Below, in pieces: positions 1 through 11,272 of a stretch of DNA of 64,000 nt (the stretch's first letter is position 1; each line of letters opens with the position of its first letter). The DNA is from Gigaspora margarita. Taxonomy: Eukaryota > Glomeromycota > Glomeromycetes > Diversisporales > Gigasporaceae. A model generated the notes under the pieces. That model worked only from the letters and a program-made list of their open reading frames with translations. It did not search any database and had not been told where the DNA came from. Position numbers and translations under genes: made by a program. Location: the NCBI GenBank assembly GCA_009809945.1, contig WTPW01000347.1:22508-86507 (forward strand). The letters run 5' to 3'.

Positions 1-86
1 TTAAATATTACCTTATCTATTAATTATCATTATTAATTATTTTTATTAATTATCGTTATTGTTACTAATTATTTTTATTAATTATC
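1..86. repeat. AT-rich TTATTAATTA low-complexity repeat
   Basis: Short imperfect repeats of ATTAATTATTTTTATTA fill this stretch and resume at 713-755 after the SINE. They show the SINE landed in pre-existing simple repeat. No coding signal. Confidence 0.7.
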
Positions 87-712
87 TTTTTTTTTTTTTT
101 TTTTCCGTTTTACAACCGAGACCTTGTCTTGATTCTTTATTAAGTTATTAAAGATGTAATATTTGTTACATGAATGAGGATATAACTAGCCACACGTGCA
201 CTTTTGGTGCCTAATTTAAGTGGTCCGCCCAAAGGTTCCACACTAGCTGCCATACCTACAACCCAACTACGGAAGTTGCCTATTTAAACCCTCTGGTTCA
301 CGGTCCTCCTATTACTACCCGACTCACTACATATATATGTAGATATTTGTGGGGCCCCAACTCGTTCAAGAATGTTTGACTCGGACTACTTTATCCATGG
401 TCTAGAGTTGGCTAGGTAGGACGTAAGTCCTTCTTAGTCTTCTTGTCTAGTTTTAACCCGGACTTTCCGTACCCACTTAACCGCAACTGGCCAAGGNCCG
501 TCAGAAAACGCCGCCAGGAGTTCATGACATGATCTTCATTACATCTCGTGACTTCGGTTACCCAAATCATCGATCCAAACCAACAAGTTCTGCTCTGCAA
601 AGTTTGTTACACCAATTATTAAAATTCGCATTCGCCGTCTACAGGACTTGAACCGGCAATCTTTCAATTTGTAACCTCGGAGCATAACCGCTATGCTATC
701 AGACCCGAGGTC
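87..712 (-). mobile_element. tRNA-derived SINE (SINE A)
   Basis: Read on the minus strand, the head (712-636) has a pol III A box (TAGCATAGCGG) and a B box (GGTTCAAGTCC, at 654-644), followed by a ~530-bp body and an A tail (poly-T at 87-104 on plus). A 17-bp direct repeat, TATTTTTATTAATTATC, flanks it at 70-86 and 713-729, as expected for LINE-driven insertion. The flanking DNA is itself repetitive, so the duplication is slightly less certain than elsewhere. The head is too diverged to be a working tRNA gene. Confidence 0.8.
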
Positions 713-755
713 TATTTTTATTAATTATCATTATTAATTATTTTATTAATACTAT

Positions 756-2350
756 AGGATGAAGTAATTCAAATCTTAAATGGTCTAGATAATCCTCTTC
801 AACTTGACCCAACAAAACATGGTCGAATATTTCTCGGCATGTACAAAAAAATACCATGTCAGCGATTGGTAAGGCGCTGGAGGGTCAGTTTAGATATAAA
901 CTTACAGAACTTAGGTACGTTCTCCAAAGCCTTCACCGCCACTGATGTGAAAAATGGCAAATAGAGCAAGATGAAGTAAGAGCGAAGCTCGATAAAAAAA
1001 GAAAAGAAATAAGGTTGACAATCTGAAGTAAGTATAAATTATTTTATAGGAGTACCGGGATGCCGATATTAATTATAGTTAAATTTTATTATTTATAGAA
1101 ACAAAAAAGGTGAGTTCGTGGTATTAATCATATGATTAATACCAATGATAAAAGCCTTAGCGAACTTACTCCTTAGATGAATTTTGACGATTTTAAAGCT
1201 GACCTTGAAGAAATAATTAATGATAGGGATTTCCATTCTGACGAATATTCTGAAACAGATGTAGAACGAACATTGTCAGAAAAACGTCTAAAAATATGAC
1301 CCAAAGACAAAACAGATAATCATGTAATACATGTCTACGATAAGCCGTAGAGATCATGAAGAGTAAGTAAACATTTTGTTATTCCTTTTTTTTTATGGGA
1401 TGCTTTAGCACTATTTTCCTTTTTTATTTTATTTGATAATAGATTAGAAAGATTCTGCGGCTGGCCGATGAAATGGGTGAAAAGACTTCTCATGTAAAAT
1501 GTTCAAGGAAGTGGTAGTACAGTGACAGAAATTGGGCTGATAAAATGAAACCTCTAATCGATGCACCCGAGTGGGCTATTTCTGCTACTTACCATTCGGA
1601 AGAAGAAGAAATAACTCCAAGCAGTAGTAATAACAATAATAGAGGTGGAAGTAATGATAGAAGTATTAGTGGAAGTAATGGTAGAAGAGGACCCTGAACA
1701 ATCTATGTAATGTCATATTTGAAAAATCGCTAATGGAGGAGCATTTTTTTAAAAAGGTTATATTTGAAAAGTAGGTATTGGGTAAAAAGGTTATATTTGA
1801 AAACAGGTAATGGACAAAATAAGTATATTTGAAAAAATGGTAACAGGGTAATTTTTTCAAATATTATATTTGAAAAGTGGTAATGGAGATGGGAATCGAT
1901 GGATCTGGTTTTTTTTTTCGAGAGTGTTGGTTCAGTTTTTTTTAAAGAGTGTTGGTTCTGTTTTTTTTTTTTTTTTTTTTTTTTTTATAGAGAGTGTCGG
2001 TTCGAAAAAATTTTTTTAAAACTTATATTTTGAAAATTGGTAAGCTATACCAATGTTGGTACCTGATATTTGAAATATAGCTAATATATACCAAAGTAGA
2101 ACCGCTAACAGAAAAAATTTTTACTATGTTCCTCAAATATAACCTCTTATAGATTATTCGGGGTCCTGGTGGAAGTAATGGTGGAAGTAATAGTGGAAGT
2201 AACAATACCAGAAATGGAAGAACTAGTAATTCTGGTTATACTAGCGATGAAAATTATAATGAATTACGTGACAATCGTAATGGTAATTCCGAGGCAGCAC
2301 AGAAAAATAACGAGGCCCAAAATAATTCCAAGGGCAGTTCTGGTAAATAA
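756..2350 (+). pseudogene. Broken gene of unknown family, split by a MITE
   Basis: Coding-like sequence appears in several short blocks: about 769-972 (ILNGLDNPLQLDPTKHGRIF), 1140-1310 (FDDFKADLEEIINDRD, SETDVERTLSEKRL) and 1447-1690 (LRLADEMGEKTSHVK, then DAPEWAISATYHSEEEE). The last block runs into a Gly/Ser/Asn tract coded by GGTGGAAGTAAT repeats that continues after the 1688-2167 insertion to a stop near 2350. The blocks lie in different frames, and some may be exons. I do not recognise a domain; the DAPEW signature resembles hypothetical Rhizophagus proteins as I remember them, unverified. No intact reading frame remains. Confidence 0.5.
1688..2167. mobile_element. hAT-like MITE, AGGACCC ends, inserted in the broken gene
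   Basis: The ends are inverted repeats: AGGACCCTGAACAATCTAT on the left and the complement of AGGACCCCGAATAATCTAT on the right. They are flanked by 8-bp direct repeats GGTAGAAG (1680-1687) and GGTGGAAG (2168-2175), 7 of 8 matching; the target is itself a GGTGGAAGTAAT repeat. The inside (1705-1890) is a ~30-bp tandem repeat around TTATATTTGAAAA. An 8-bp duplication fits hAT. The 5041, 25860, 28777 and 45413 elements share similar ends. Confidence 0.7.
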
Positions 2351-2697
2351 TTTCAGGTAAATAATGAAATTTGAATCTTTTCATTGTTATTTTATTTATT
2401 TTATTAATTTTTTTTCATATAGGGTTGGTGTTTCTTCATAAAGCAGGAATTTTTCATAATGAACTCAATAGTTCATTCAAGCAAACATTTAATTTTTAAA
2501 AATTTCAATTATAGCTTTTGACGTGCATCAAGCTTTTATATTAGCAAAAACAATATGTATTAAAACTATAGTATATAGTGAACAATGTATTATCGCTATA
2601 ATAATTGATTTCAATTGAATACGTATAAATAAATAATAAACTATCAAATAGTCCTACCGGACATGCTAATATGCTTATTAAAAAAACCCGAAGCGTA

Positions 2698-3295
2698 TCT
2701 AGTTTTCTTGTTACATAGAGAAAAATAATACATCAATCAGATTTATTTAAAATACAAATCGGGTAACCGAGAATTCTATGGAAGGAATCTTAAATATTAC
2801 TAAAAAGTCTCGTATTTGCTCCCTGTTTTCTTGCTATATAGAGAAAAATAATACATCAATCAGATTTATTTAAACTACAAATCGGGTAACCGATAATTCT
2901 ATGGAATGAATCTTAAAGATTACAGAAAAGTCTCGTATTTGCTCCTTGTTTTCTTGCTACATAGAGAAAAATAGTACATCGACCGTATTGATCTAAAGAC
3001 AAGTCGGGAAACTGATAATTCTATAGAATGAATCTTAAAGATTACAGAAAAGTCTCATATATGCATCCGGTTTTCATGCAATATAGATAAAAATAATATA
3101 ACAACTGGTGATAAATTGGGAAACCGATAGGACTATGAAAGTAACCATCAAGATTACCAAAATGTCTCCAGTTTTTATGCAAAATAGAGAAAAATAATAT
3201 ATCTACAGTATTTAATTACAATACATATCGGGTTACCGATAGGGCTTTGGAAGTTATCTTAAAGATTACTGAAAAGTCTCGTATTTGCGCCAAAG
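2698..3295. repeat. Satellite, about five ~125-bp units
   Basis: Units begin near 2698, 2825, 2947, 3068 and 3164. Each has an ATAGAGAAAAATAATA block, a TCGGGTAACCGATA block and a AAAGTCTCGTATTTGC block. Units decay from left to right, and the fourth is shorter. No coding signal. Sequence from 2360 to 2697 and from 3296 to 3790 is AT-rich with nothing I recognise. Confidence 0.8.
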
Positions 3296-3807
3296 ATCTG
3301 TTTACAATCAGAGACGAATCAGATAATTTTAGGTTTTATTTACCAGTAAACATGCATATTAATATGAGTTAAAAATAGGTGACCTATCGGGAACCTGATT
3401 GTTACCCGATGTAGTTTCATTCGACCTGTGATTGTGTTAATATGAAGTGGGTTAGATCTGGATTAGGTTTTGACCCAAGTGGGTATAACTTATGTTAAAT
3501 TCAAACCCAACCTATTAAACCCCTAGTTTAAAGTCTTAAAAAAATTTATTATAAAAAATTTACTTGTTTTCTATTAACTCAACCTATATATCCAAGTATT
3601 ATATCCAATAGTCTAGTTCAATAGTATAAAAATAGTTGAATATATGTTTAGTACTAAACTAGTTATACAAGTATAAAAATAGTAATTTTTTAAAACATAA
3701 TTATTATAATTGCTATATTAAAAGTTAAGTTTTAAAAATTTTAAAAATTTTAAGTTAAATACTATAATTAATATAAAAGTTAAATTATTTAATTGTTAAT
3801 TTAAATA

Positions 3808-4884
3808 CAATGATCACTCTTCCTGACGATCACTTGTACCAGATTTTCATACAAACGAAATAACAAACTACTGGAGTTAGATGAAGAAGCACTGCAAAAA
3901 ATAGTTTTTATAAAGGTCAACTATTTGCTCAGGGACTCCTTTATATATTTGGCATGCAAGCCAAAAGCAACTGTGAGAGAACAAGTGAAAAAACAAGCAG
4001 GCGGCGCTTTAGTAAACGCAGGATTTTTGGTGGTGAATTTTCTTCATCGACAAAATTTTTTGCAGTGGCTTAACAGAGAACAGTACTTTGTTTTTCAAAA
4101 ACACTCCTTGGAAAATCTAAAGGACTTGAACCAAACACTTACAAGTACCTACTACCATATTTTCGCTCAGAGTTTTTTTTTTCTGAAATTTGGAACAAAA
4201 AGTGGAAAATTCGGCTTACCCCCTCCAAAAAATCAGTATTGTTGTTCCTATCCTAATCGGGAAGAAGGCATGCAAGTTGGTAAACAGGAACAGACGCGTT
4301 TGGAGTTATGACGCAAAGGAGTAGGCTGATATGCGGAATAAATTCTAGAATTTTCTTTTCTCTTTTTTCTTACATATATATATAATACTTAGGTGGGGCG
4401 TTTCCCTGCGCAGTATTATATAATTTTTACCGTTAAGCATAAACATAAATGTGCTATCATAGCTGTTTACTTTTTGCCCTTTTCTTTTCTCTTTTCTTTT
4501 TCTTTTGTTTGTATTTTGGTTATTCGTTTAGGTAGCATAGTTATCCCCCTTTTTTTTATTTCCTTTTATTTTCTTTATCTGTTTTCTTTTTCTGGCAAAA
4601 TCCTGCTACTCGAGAAGTTAGGAGAAGAGGGTTAAAAAAGTAGGCAGTTATGATAGGTGGCAAACTCCAATCAATAATTCGGACAATTCTAATTCTAACG
4701 AGATGAAGGGTTTACGATGAGAAAAAGTTTGATATAGCAGGTCACTTTTAGGTGCCCTTAGTGGTAACCGGATAGGTCACACTTTAGATATCCAAACCAA
4801 CTTATTTGTAGATAGCTCATAATGTACTGGTGTTACATTTATGTGAAATAAAGTTGCGGCATGACTACCGAATTATAAAAAAAA
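3808..4884 (+). mobile_element. Retroposed transcript with poly-A tail
   Basis: A 17-bp perfect direct repeat, AATTGTTAATTTAAATA, flanks the segment at 3791-3807 and 4885-4901, and the segment ends in a run of A. That is the mark of target-primed reverse transcription. The inside starts mid-coding and continues into an AT/pyrimidine-rich tail resembling a 3' UTR. It is either a 5'-truncated processed copy of a gene transcript or the 3' part of an unrecognised retroposon. Confidence 0.75.
3812..4311 (+). pseudogene. Fragment of unknown protein family inside the retroposed copy
   Basis: One frame is open from 3812 to a stop at 4309-4311 and lacks an early ATG. It reads LLELDEEALQKIVFIKVNYL, then SFIYLACKPKATVREQ and ALVNAG. 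The same order (QKYSFIKI, SFIYLAYKPKAS, ALSHAG) occurs in the broken gene at 26154-27470, so both derive from one family. I recall such proteins as a large hypothetical family in Rhizophagus (unverified). Beyond about residue 90 the frame drifts into sequence that does not match the other copy. A 5'-truncated dead copy is the best reading. Confidence 0.5.
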
Positions 4885-5040
4885 AATTGTTAATTTAAAT
4901 AAGATCAATACAATTTATATATTAGAATTTGAAGCAAAATTTTTATAATATTAATTAACAATTTAAATAAGATTACATTATTTTTATATTTGGAATTGGG
5001 GCAAAACAATTATATAAACAATATTAAATCTGGCTTTATA
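4312..5040. other. Tail of the retroposed copy, then AT-rich spacer
   Basis: Positions 4312-4884 are the non-coding tail of the retroposed copy, with pyrimidine-rich TTTTCTTTT tracts. Positions 4902-5032 are AT-rich spacer. The 80-residue open frame at 4393-4635 is low-complexity Phe/Ser/Leu and not a credible gene. Confidence 0.6.
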
Positions 5041-5581
5041 AGAACCTTGGACATCTCTCATATAGATTATAACTGGGTTTGGCCAGTTTTAATCTAATTT
5101 GCTAAAAATGGCAAAACTAGTGATGCCACCGAAATTGATTTTTAAAGAAGGCCTATTTCATCTTCATTAGAAAAAATTAAAGTTTTTTATAAGGAAGAGC
5201 AAATAAAGTTTATATAAATATGTTCTTTATAATTTCATCTATTCAAAAAAGTATCAAATAGTTTCATCTTTCAAGTAAAATAAATCAAAAACAATTTTGT
5301 CTTCAAATTTTAATTTTAGGTTTTCAAACCCGAAATGCTTTCATTCTCATATATAGGCAAAACTATATTTGTTTAAATAACGTTTGATTTAGTAATCAAA
5401 ATTGAATGTACTTTTTTTTTAGATGCACCTCACTGAGAGCTTCATTTTTAAAAAAACTTTATTCAAATTGGACTACTGGATGCCAAGATAATTGCCAAAA
5501 ACTGTTTTTTTGCTTTACAAATTTTATAGGTTTTTGCTAAAACATATAATGTATGACCTCTGTACTATATATTCGGGTCCT
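5041..5581 (+). mobile_element. hAT-like MITE with 8-bp duplication and an internal insertion
   Basis: Left end AGAACCTTGGACATCTCTCA, right end complementary to AGGACCCGAATATATAG; perfect 8-bp duplication GCTTTATA at 5033-5040 and 5582-5589. Compared with the 299-bp copy at 45413-45711 it has about 245 extra bases near 5126-5370. These begin TAGTGATGCC, and GGCAAAACTA is repeated on both sides, so a second hAT-type insertion is likely. Confidence 0.8.
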
Positions 5582-5931
5582 GCTTTATATATATAATTTT
5601 TATATGATTTAAAGATATTTGAAAATATTTTTATTTATATTTTCTTATCTTTTAATAATTTTTTAGTAGTAAAACTGTAAGAACCTGCTTTACAACTTTA
5701 TTTAAAGCCAAAATAATATTTACATTAGCAAAAAAAAATATACGTAAACCTCTGTAAGTTTTTGCACAAGTATGGGCCAGTGCAAAAATATAGATACACA
5801 AAAATCATTACCCAAAATACTTTACTGATTGAAAACGTGACAATCTATCTATTCGCATATAAAAATTACAAAAAAGGTAAGTGTAATCAATAATCTAAAT
5901 CTTTTGTTAATTTTTTTTTTTTAAGCAGAAT

Positions 5932-7679
5932 GGACGATTTGAAAGAGACAAAGGCACGATAACCCTTAACGAAAAAAAAGATGATTCTCAGCACTCAAAG
6001 TACTTTTTGGAGTATTGTTAGGGCCAGAAGCAACCAGAACACATACAACTACGCAAGCTTGTTGCCACGGTTCTAGGAATTGGTAAGGCTACGGTTGCGC
6101 AAATAATTGCTGAAGGAAATAAGAGTAAAAATAAACAATTAACAGCACCCAAATTACCTAGTTGCCCAAGAATGAACTTAAACCAAATATTTCTGAAGTT
6201 ATACGTGATTTGGTTATGTCTGTAAACTCTGCTGGTCTTCCTCTTTCCACACCTGTACTGCAGCAAAAACTTGAGGAAGAAGGTCATAAGTTTTCAAAAT
6301 AGTAGTTGCTTCGAATTTTACATGTTTTAGGATATTTTTACGAGCATGGTAAATGTCGTAATTTATTGAATGAGTTAGCTAAAAATGTGGCTTTTCATGT
6401 CTGCTATTTGAGATAGTGTTTTAGTATTTTGCAAGATTATAATCGCGTACTAGTTATACCAGAAGTATTTTTAGATGAATCTTACTGCCACTAAACTACA
6501 TGACCAATTATACGTGGGTACCATCACGCAAAATTGTTTGTACACCAGAGTACAGCCCTTTGTTAATTATATTTGGCACAATTATTGTAATGCGCAATGG
6601 TAATACAAACAAAATTGAAGGCGAAATTGTCCCCAACTCTCTTTTAATATAGGATCCATCCATTAAACCCCTTCTTCACGAGAAAGAAAACAGCTAAACA
6701 CAGATGAGTGGAATATATTTCTAACACAATTCGTAATGCAAATATTGTAGCAGATCAAAGCGATTATCATGGCAATATTAACACTAAAATTTTCAAAGAC
6801 CTTTTTGAAAAACTTTGTGCAGATATTAAAGACCGATATGGGCCAGTATGTATCCATATAGACGGGGCTCGCTACTGTATGTGTCCAAAAATAAGCTACC
6901 TTTTTTGGCCAAAAAATTACACGAAAAAACGTGGAGTAGCTTATTTTTGAAATATAGAATTTTTGTCAAAATTGAAAACGTACTAATAAAAAGTAATTTA
7001 AATGATATCAAATTTTTATTATAGATGTATTTTGATGTCCTGAACAAGTTTACTTAATGGCACTTTTGAGGTTTACTTAGTAAAATTTAGACTTTTATAT
7101 GTAGCAACTGCTAATAGATTTTTTAAGATTTTTGAAAAAAATCAGGGAGGTAGCTTATTTTAGGTAGTAGCTTATTTTCAGACATATACGGTATCATAAA
7201 TGCCAGGCTGAACAAGTACCAACATCAAATTCAAAAAAGATATTTTGTATGTATAGTTGGTAGCACACATATTATTGTATCAGAAAGTTGTACCAAAGCT
7301 GAGCTATATGAGTTAGTAAAAAAAAATAAACACAAAGTGCCATTCATATGTGTTTAAATTGCTAATAAACATGAGCACAATTTGTCTTATACCTACTATA
7401 TCACTGTGAACTTTAACCAATCAAAGGAATTTGGGTAGTTGCGAAACAAAAAGTTGTGAAGACGAGTCCGCACTCAAACCTGCTTTCTATCTGAAAAAAT
7501 TATTCGAGGCGTTTACTGAAAAGGTCAGCTCAAAAACCATCACAGATCTTTGGAAAAAATTATTCACCAGAGCAAAGGAATATAAGAAATATGACAAACA
7601 CGTTACGTTGGTTGAAAGTAATGACAACGATCTTGAAATCAAGAAAATCATCTTCAATAAAAATTTTTTTTTAATATAA
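5932..7679 (+). pseudogene. DDE_3 (IS630/Tc1) transposase pseudogene
   Basis: A DDE transposase that would cut and paste the element above. Seen: an N-terminal helix-turn-helix-like block (KLVATVLGIGKATVAQIIAE, ~6050-6118), the first catalytic Asp in VFLDESYCH (~6468-6494), DYHGNINTKIFKDLFEKLC (~6760-6818), the second Asp in VCIHIDGARY (~6847-6874), and a C-terminal block AFTEKVSSKTITDLWKKL. Many stops and frame shifts break it. The third acidic position, PIEGIW in relatives as I recall them, reads PIKGIW near 7415-7435, so catalysis would be lost even without the stops. A MITE splits the codon after DGAR. Confidence 0.85.
6875..7191 (-). mobile_element. MITE, AAATAAGCTACC family, copy 1
   Basis: Inverted ends CTGTATGTGTCCAAAAATAA and CCGTATATGTCTGAAAATAA both run into GCTAC; TA duplications lie at 6873-6874 and 7192-7193. 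Removing it joins GCTCGCTA to TCATAAATGC and restores DGARYHK, the expected transposase motif, which fixes the insertion boundary. The inside has CCTGAACAAGTTTACTTAA. Confidence 0.9.
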
Positions 7680-7818
7680 AATTTTAATAAAAATTATATT
7701 AAAATAAACTTAAAAACCAAAGCAATAAATTTCAATTTTAAATACTTAAATTAAGTTGTTTAAAAAAATTTTGTATCAATATCGTATTTGTGTATCTACA
7801 TTTTTGCACTGGCCTATA

Positions 7819-8160
7819 TAAACTTATGAAAACTTACAATTAGTTCAGAGTATTATATAGAGGTAATAATTACGTAAGTTTACACTATAGTAACTTCGGA
7901 GTATTATAAAAGTGTAATAATTATGAACATTTACAGTATAGTAAATTTGAAATATAGCAAAAATATTACAAACAAATATTGAAAACTGGTAAAAACTGAT
8001 AAAAACTTGTGTAAATCAATAAGATATTATGATCAATTAATAATAATATTCACACAATCATGCTTTTTGCAAATTTTTTAAATGTTTTATAGGTTTTTGC
8101 AAGTTTTCACAAGGTTTCGCAATTTATTATAAAATTTTATTTATTTTTTTTTATACATTA
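7819..8160. other. AT-rich spacer
   Basis: A loosely repeated ATTACGTAAGTTTACACTAT-type sequence at 7855-7950 is the only structure seen. No coding signal. Confidence 0.5.
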
Positions 8161-8162
8161 TA

Positions 8163-8561
8163 TGGTACAAGAAGCCTATACTAGACAATAAAATAGTATA
8201 ACTTTAAAATGCATCAACTTTTTGTAGAGATAATATTTTTAAAAGATATTTGGCAAATTTGTAGAGCTTATTATAATGAACAAAGTTACTGGTCAGATTT
8301 TTAAAATGTTGCCTTTATAAAAAGTTATAGTACTTTAAAGTTAGTTAAAATTGAAACACATAGTAATTATATATAAAACAATAGTAATCTTTAAAATGCA
8401 TCAACTTTTTATAGAGAAGGTTTTTCAAAAAAATATTTGGCAAATTTATAGAACTAATATTGCTCTACAAAGTTACTAGTTAGTTTTTTAAAAAACCTCT
8501 TATACAAAAAATTATAGTGATTTAAAAATTAAAACATGTTAAGTATAGGCTTCTTGTACCA
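8163..8561. mobile_element. MITE, TGGTACAAGAAGCC ends
   Basis: Ends TGGTACAAGAAGCCTATACT in perfect inverted copies, TA duplications at 8161-8162 and 8562-8563, 399 bp. Two internal direct repeats (about 8210-8300 and 8393-8480) share AAAATGCATCAACTTTTT and ATATTTGGCAAATTT. TA targets and short TIRs suggest Tc1/mariner-type mobilisation. Confidence 0.85.
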
Positions 8562-8699
8562 TATTTTAAATTTTCAATTAATATTATATATTTTTATTAT
8601 ATATTATTATATATTTTTTACAAAAAAATAATCAAAAAAATGATTAAAAAATAAATCCAAAAAAAATAAAACTAAAAAAAAATATCAAAAAAAATAAGA

Positions 8700-9770
8700 A
8701 TATTTTAAATACTTTCGCACTTTGTCACATTTAATTCTATAAAAATACTAGTCTAATATATTTATTTTTCTTACTCTGCAGTTAGCTATTATTTCTTTTT
8801 TTTCATATTTGCTTATATTTGCTACTTCTTGCAAAGTGATTGAGAAGTTAGAGTTGGTGTTCTTGTAAAGTGCCGGAAAAGTTAGGTTGCTTTCTTGCAA
8901 AGTTTCAAAGAAAGTTAAGAATAAATAAAATAAAATAAAATTAAAAAAATAAGTAAAAAACAAACAAAAAACGAAACTATAAGCAAACTAAAAAAAATAA
9001 ACAAAGCCTCAAATTTCTATTTCATGAAGTAAGAGTTCGTGTTCTTGCAATTCAGAAATCATTAAAATCACAGTTTTCGCAAAGTGTCAAAATAAATAAA
9101 AAAAATAAAAATTAAAGAAATAAGTAAAAAAAACTAACAAAAAAAATAAAAATATAAGCAAACTAAATAAAAAAATGAAACTCCAAATCTCCATTTCTCT
9201 AAAGTAGAGTTCATAACAGAAATTACTAAAATCAAGTTGTATATATTCTTGCAAAGTTCTGAAAAAGTCTGGGTTTGCTTGCAAAGTGTCAAAAAAGCCT
9301 AAATTATTTTTCTTGCAAAGTGCCAGAATAAAATAAATTAATAAAAAAAAATAAAAAATAAAAAATAAAAAAAACAAAAACAAAAACAAAAAGAACAAAA
9401 AACATTAAACAAAAAAATAAATAAAGCACTAACTAAACCTTTATTTCTTTAAAGAGGTGTTCTCTAAAATTTAGAAATTGTTAGTGAAATCAGTTGTGTG
9501 TTCTTGTAAAGTGTCAGAAGGCTGAGTTGGCTTGCACAAAATGTTGAAAAGTCATTAGATTTCTTGCAAAGTGCCAAAAAAATAAGGGTTAGTGTATTTG
9601 TAAAAATAAAATAAAAAAATTAAAAAATAATAAAAAAAAAANNTTGCAAAGTGCCAAAAGTTAGATTGGTATTTTTTGTAGAAATGAAACAAAACCAAAA
9701 AAAAACAAAATAAGAATAAAAAACAATGTAAAATTAATAGAAGATCTAAATTATAAACAAAAAAAATAAA
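8700..9770. repeat. Degenerate tandem repeat with CTTGCAAAGTG motif
   Basis: The motif TTCTTGCAAAGTGCCA recurs about ten times, separated by A-rich AAATAAAATAAA stretches. Larger units of roughly 170-250 bp are visible (CTCCAAATCTCCATTTCTCT near 9182, similar starts near 9005 and 9430). Open frames on the minus strand here are Phe/Leu/Tyr low-complexity shadows. Two N bases lie at 9642-9643. Confidence 0.65.
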
Positions 9771-10084
9771 CAAATATCTAATCTGATCTTGTACTATGAT
9801 CATCAAAACATTTCGAAACATTTTAAAAATATTAGTCAAATGTGCACTTGGTATAATCTAGGCCACAGATCTACTGATCTAGCTTGGTTTTCCAGTCCTA
9901 AAATATTTCAAAAGTATTTGAAATATTTCAAAAAAAAATACAAAAATTGGAAAAATACAAAAATTAAAAAAATTAGTATAAACCATTTTTTTTTAAGTTT
10001 TTTTTTTCACTATATATTTATAATATATGCAAGATGATATATCATATGGCTTAAAAAATTTTTTGCCTTCTGATTTTTTTTAAT

Positions 10085-10405
10085 GTAAATTTACACACCA
10101 TAAAAAAATCGTAAATTTATGTAAAATTTTTACATAGTTACAATTTTCTTATGCACTATAAGAAAATCATAAATTTATATAAAATTTTATGTAAATTTAC
10201 GATTTTCTTATAGTGTGTAAGAAAATCATAAATTTATATAAAAATTTTATGTAAATTTATAATTTTTTTACATACATAAGAAAATCATAAATTTATATAA
10301 AAATTTTACATAAAATTACAATTTTCTTATATACTGTAAGATTTATATAGTTTTATACTAAATCTTATGTAAGTTTACAATTTTCTTATGTACTGTAAAA
10401 ACTTA
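10085..10405. repeat. ~60-bp self-complementary satellite
   Basis: About five units alternate GTAAATTTACGATTTTCTTA with its near-complement TAAGAAAATCATAAATTTAT, so each unit can fold into a hairpin. No coding signal. Confidence 0.75.
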
Positions 10406-10507
10406 TACAAGATTATGCATATATATTTTTGCTGATGTACTTAGTATAAAAAAACTTTTATAAAGATTATTATCAAATTTGATAATATATTATTTATTGA
10501 ATATAAC

Positions 10508-10690
10508 TAATTTTAACCCCAGGTGATTTTTGATAATTTTAATTCCAGGTAATTTTTGATAATTTTAACCCCAGATGATTTTTGATAATTTTAACCCTGG
10601 GTGATTTTTTTAATTTCAATAATTTTTAACCAGGGTAATTTTAAGTAATTTTAACCCAGATAATTAATAATAATTTTAACTTGGATATAT
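10508..10690. repeat. ~27-bp minisatellite
   Basis: About seven copies of TTTTAACCCCAGGTGATTTT plus TGATAA, decaying towards the right end. Confidence 0.8.
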
Positions 10691-10802
10691 AAATAAATTT
10701 TCAATTAGCTTTTACTTTATTTATAAAATTTGTTTAATTAAATTTACTCACCAAGGTAATACAATGGAGCCTACTAATGAAATGAATTTACTCTTTCAAT
10801 AT

Positions 10803-11272
10803 CGTCTGGGCTAATTTTTGCAATTGTACTAAAACAGATATAATTTGATACCTTTTTAAATCTTAAATAACTTTTGATCCACTTGACCATTTTAATGAAA
10901 TAGCCACCAAAATGTTCTTCATATTGAGTCAATCCTAATGAGCCCAAAATTGTCAAAATCCAATCATTAGATCACTAGATCGCTAAGGTTTTTTATGAGG
11001 ATGATGCACCTATAATGTGAAGTAATCGGTTAGACTGTGTCCAACTGATTACCCCACATTATAGGTGCGTCATCCTCGTAAAAAACCTTAGCAATCTTGT
11101 GATTCAATGATTGGATTTTGACAATTTTGGGCTCATTAGAATTGTTTCGATGTGAAGAACATTTTGGTAGCTGTTTCATTAAAAACGGTCTAGTGGAACA
11201 AAAGTTATTTAAGATTTAAAAAGGTGTCAAATTATATCTATTTTAGTATAATTGCAAAAATTAGCCCAGACG
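10803..11272. mobile_element. Large palindromic MITE (P1)
   Basis: Two ~225-bp arms pair: CGTCTGGGCTAATTTTTGCA (10803) mirrors its complement ending at 11272, around a centre near 11037 (AATCGGTTAGACTGTGTCCA). The arms hold AATCCTAATGAGCCCAAAAT and ATCATTAGATCACTAGATCG, the block shared with other palindromes here. No target duplication was found. Any short frame inside is mirrored and not a gene. Confidence 0.8.

Larger units (their letters stand above)
5773..7816 (+). mobile_element. IS630/Tc1-type DNA transposon, dead
   Basis: Terminal inverted repeats GGCCAGTGCAAAAATATAGA (left) and GGCCAGTGCAAAAATGTAGA (complement of right) extend through GATACACAAA, with TA duplications at 5771-5772 and 7817-7818. 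The element encodes a DDE_3-type transposase and contains a 317-bp MITE. Without the MITE it is about 1.73 kb, normal for the superfamily. Confidence 0.9.

Noticed and set aside
636-712. tRNA gene call (also 26190-26265, 38240-38320, 22570-22600)
   Set aside because: A and B boxes are present, but stems do not pair as a tRNA and each is followed by a SINE body and A tail with target duplications.
2698-3295. CRISPR-like array
   Set aside because: The ~125-bp units are whole-unit tandem repeats without distinct spacers, and the genome is eukaryotic.
3925-4311. A complete 128-codon gene
   Set aside because: The frame continues upstream without an ATG and lies in a retroposed, 5'-truncated copy.
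8748-9839. Minus-strand frames rich in Phe, Leu and Tyr, membrane-like
   Set aside because: They are translations of A-rich tandem repeats; no start context, no domain.
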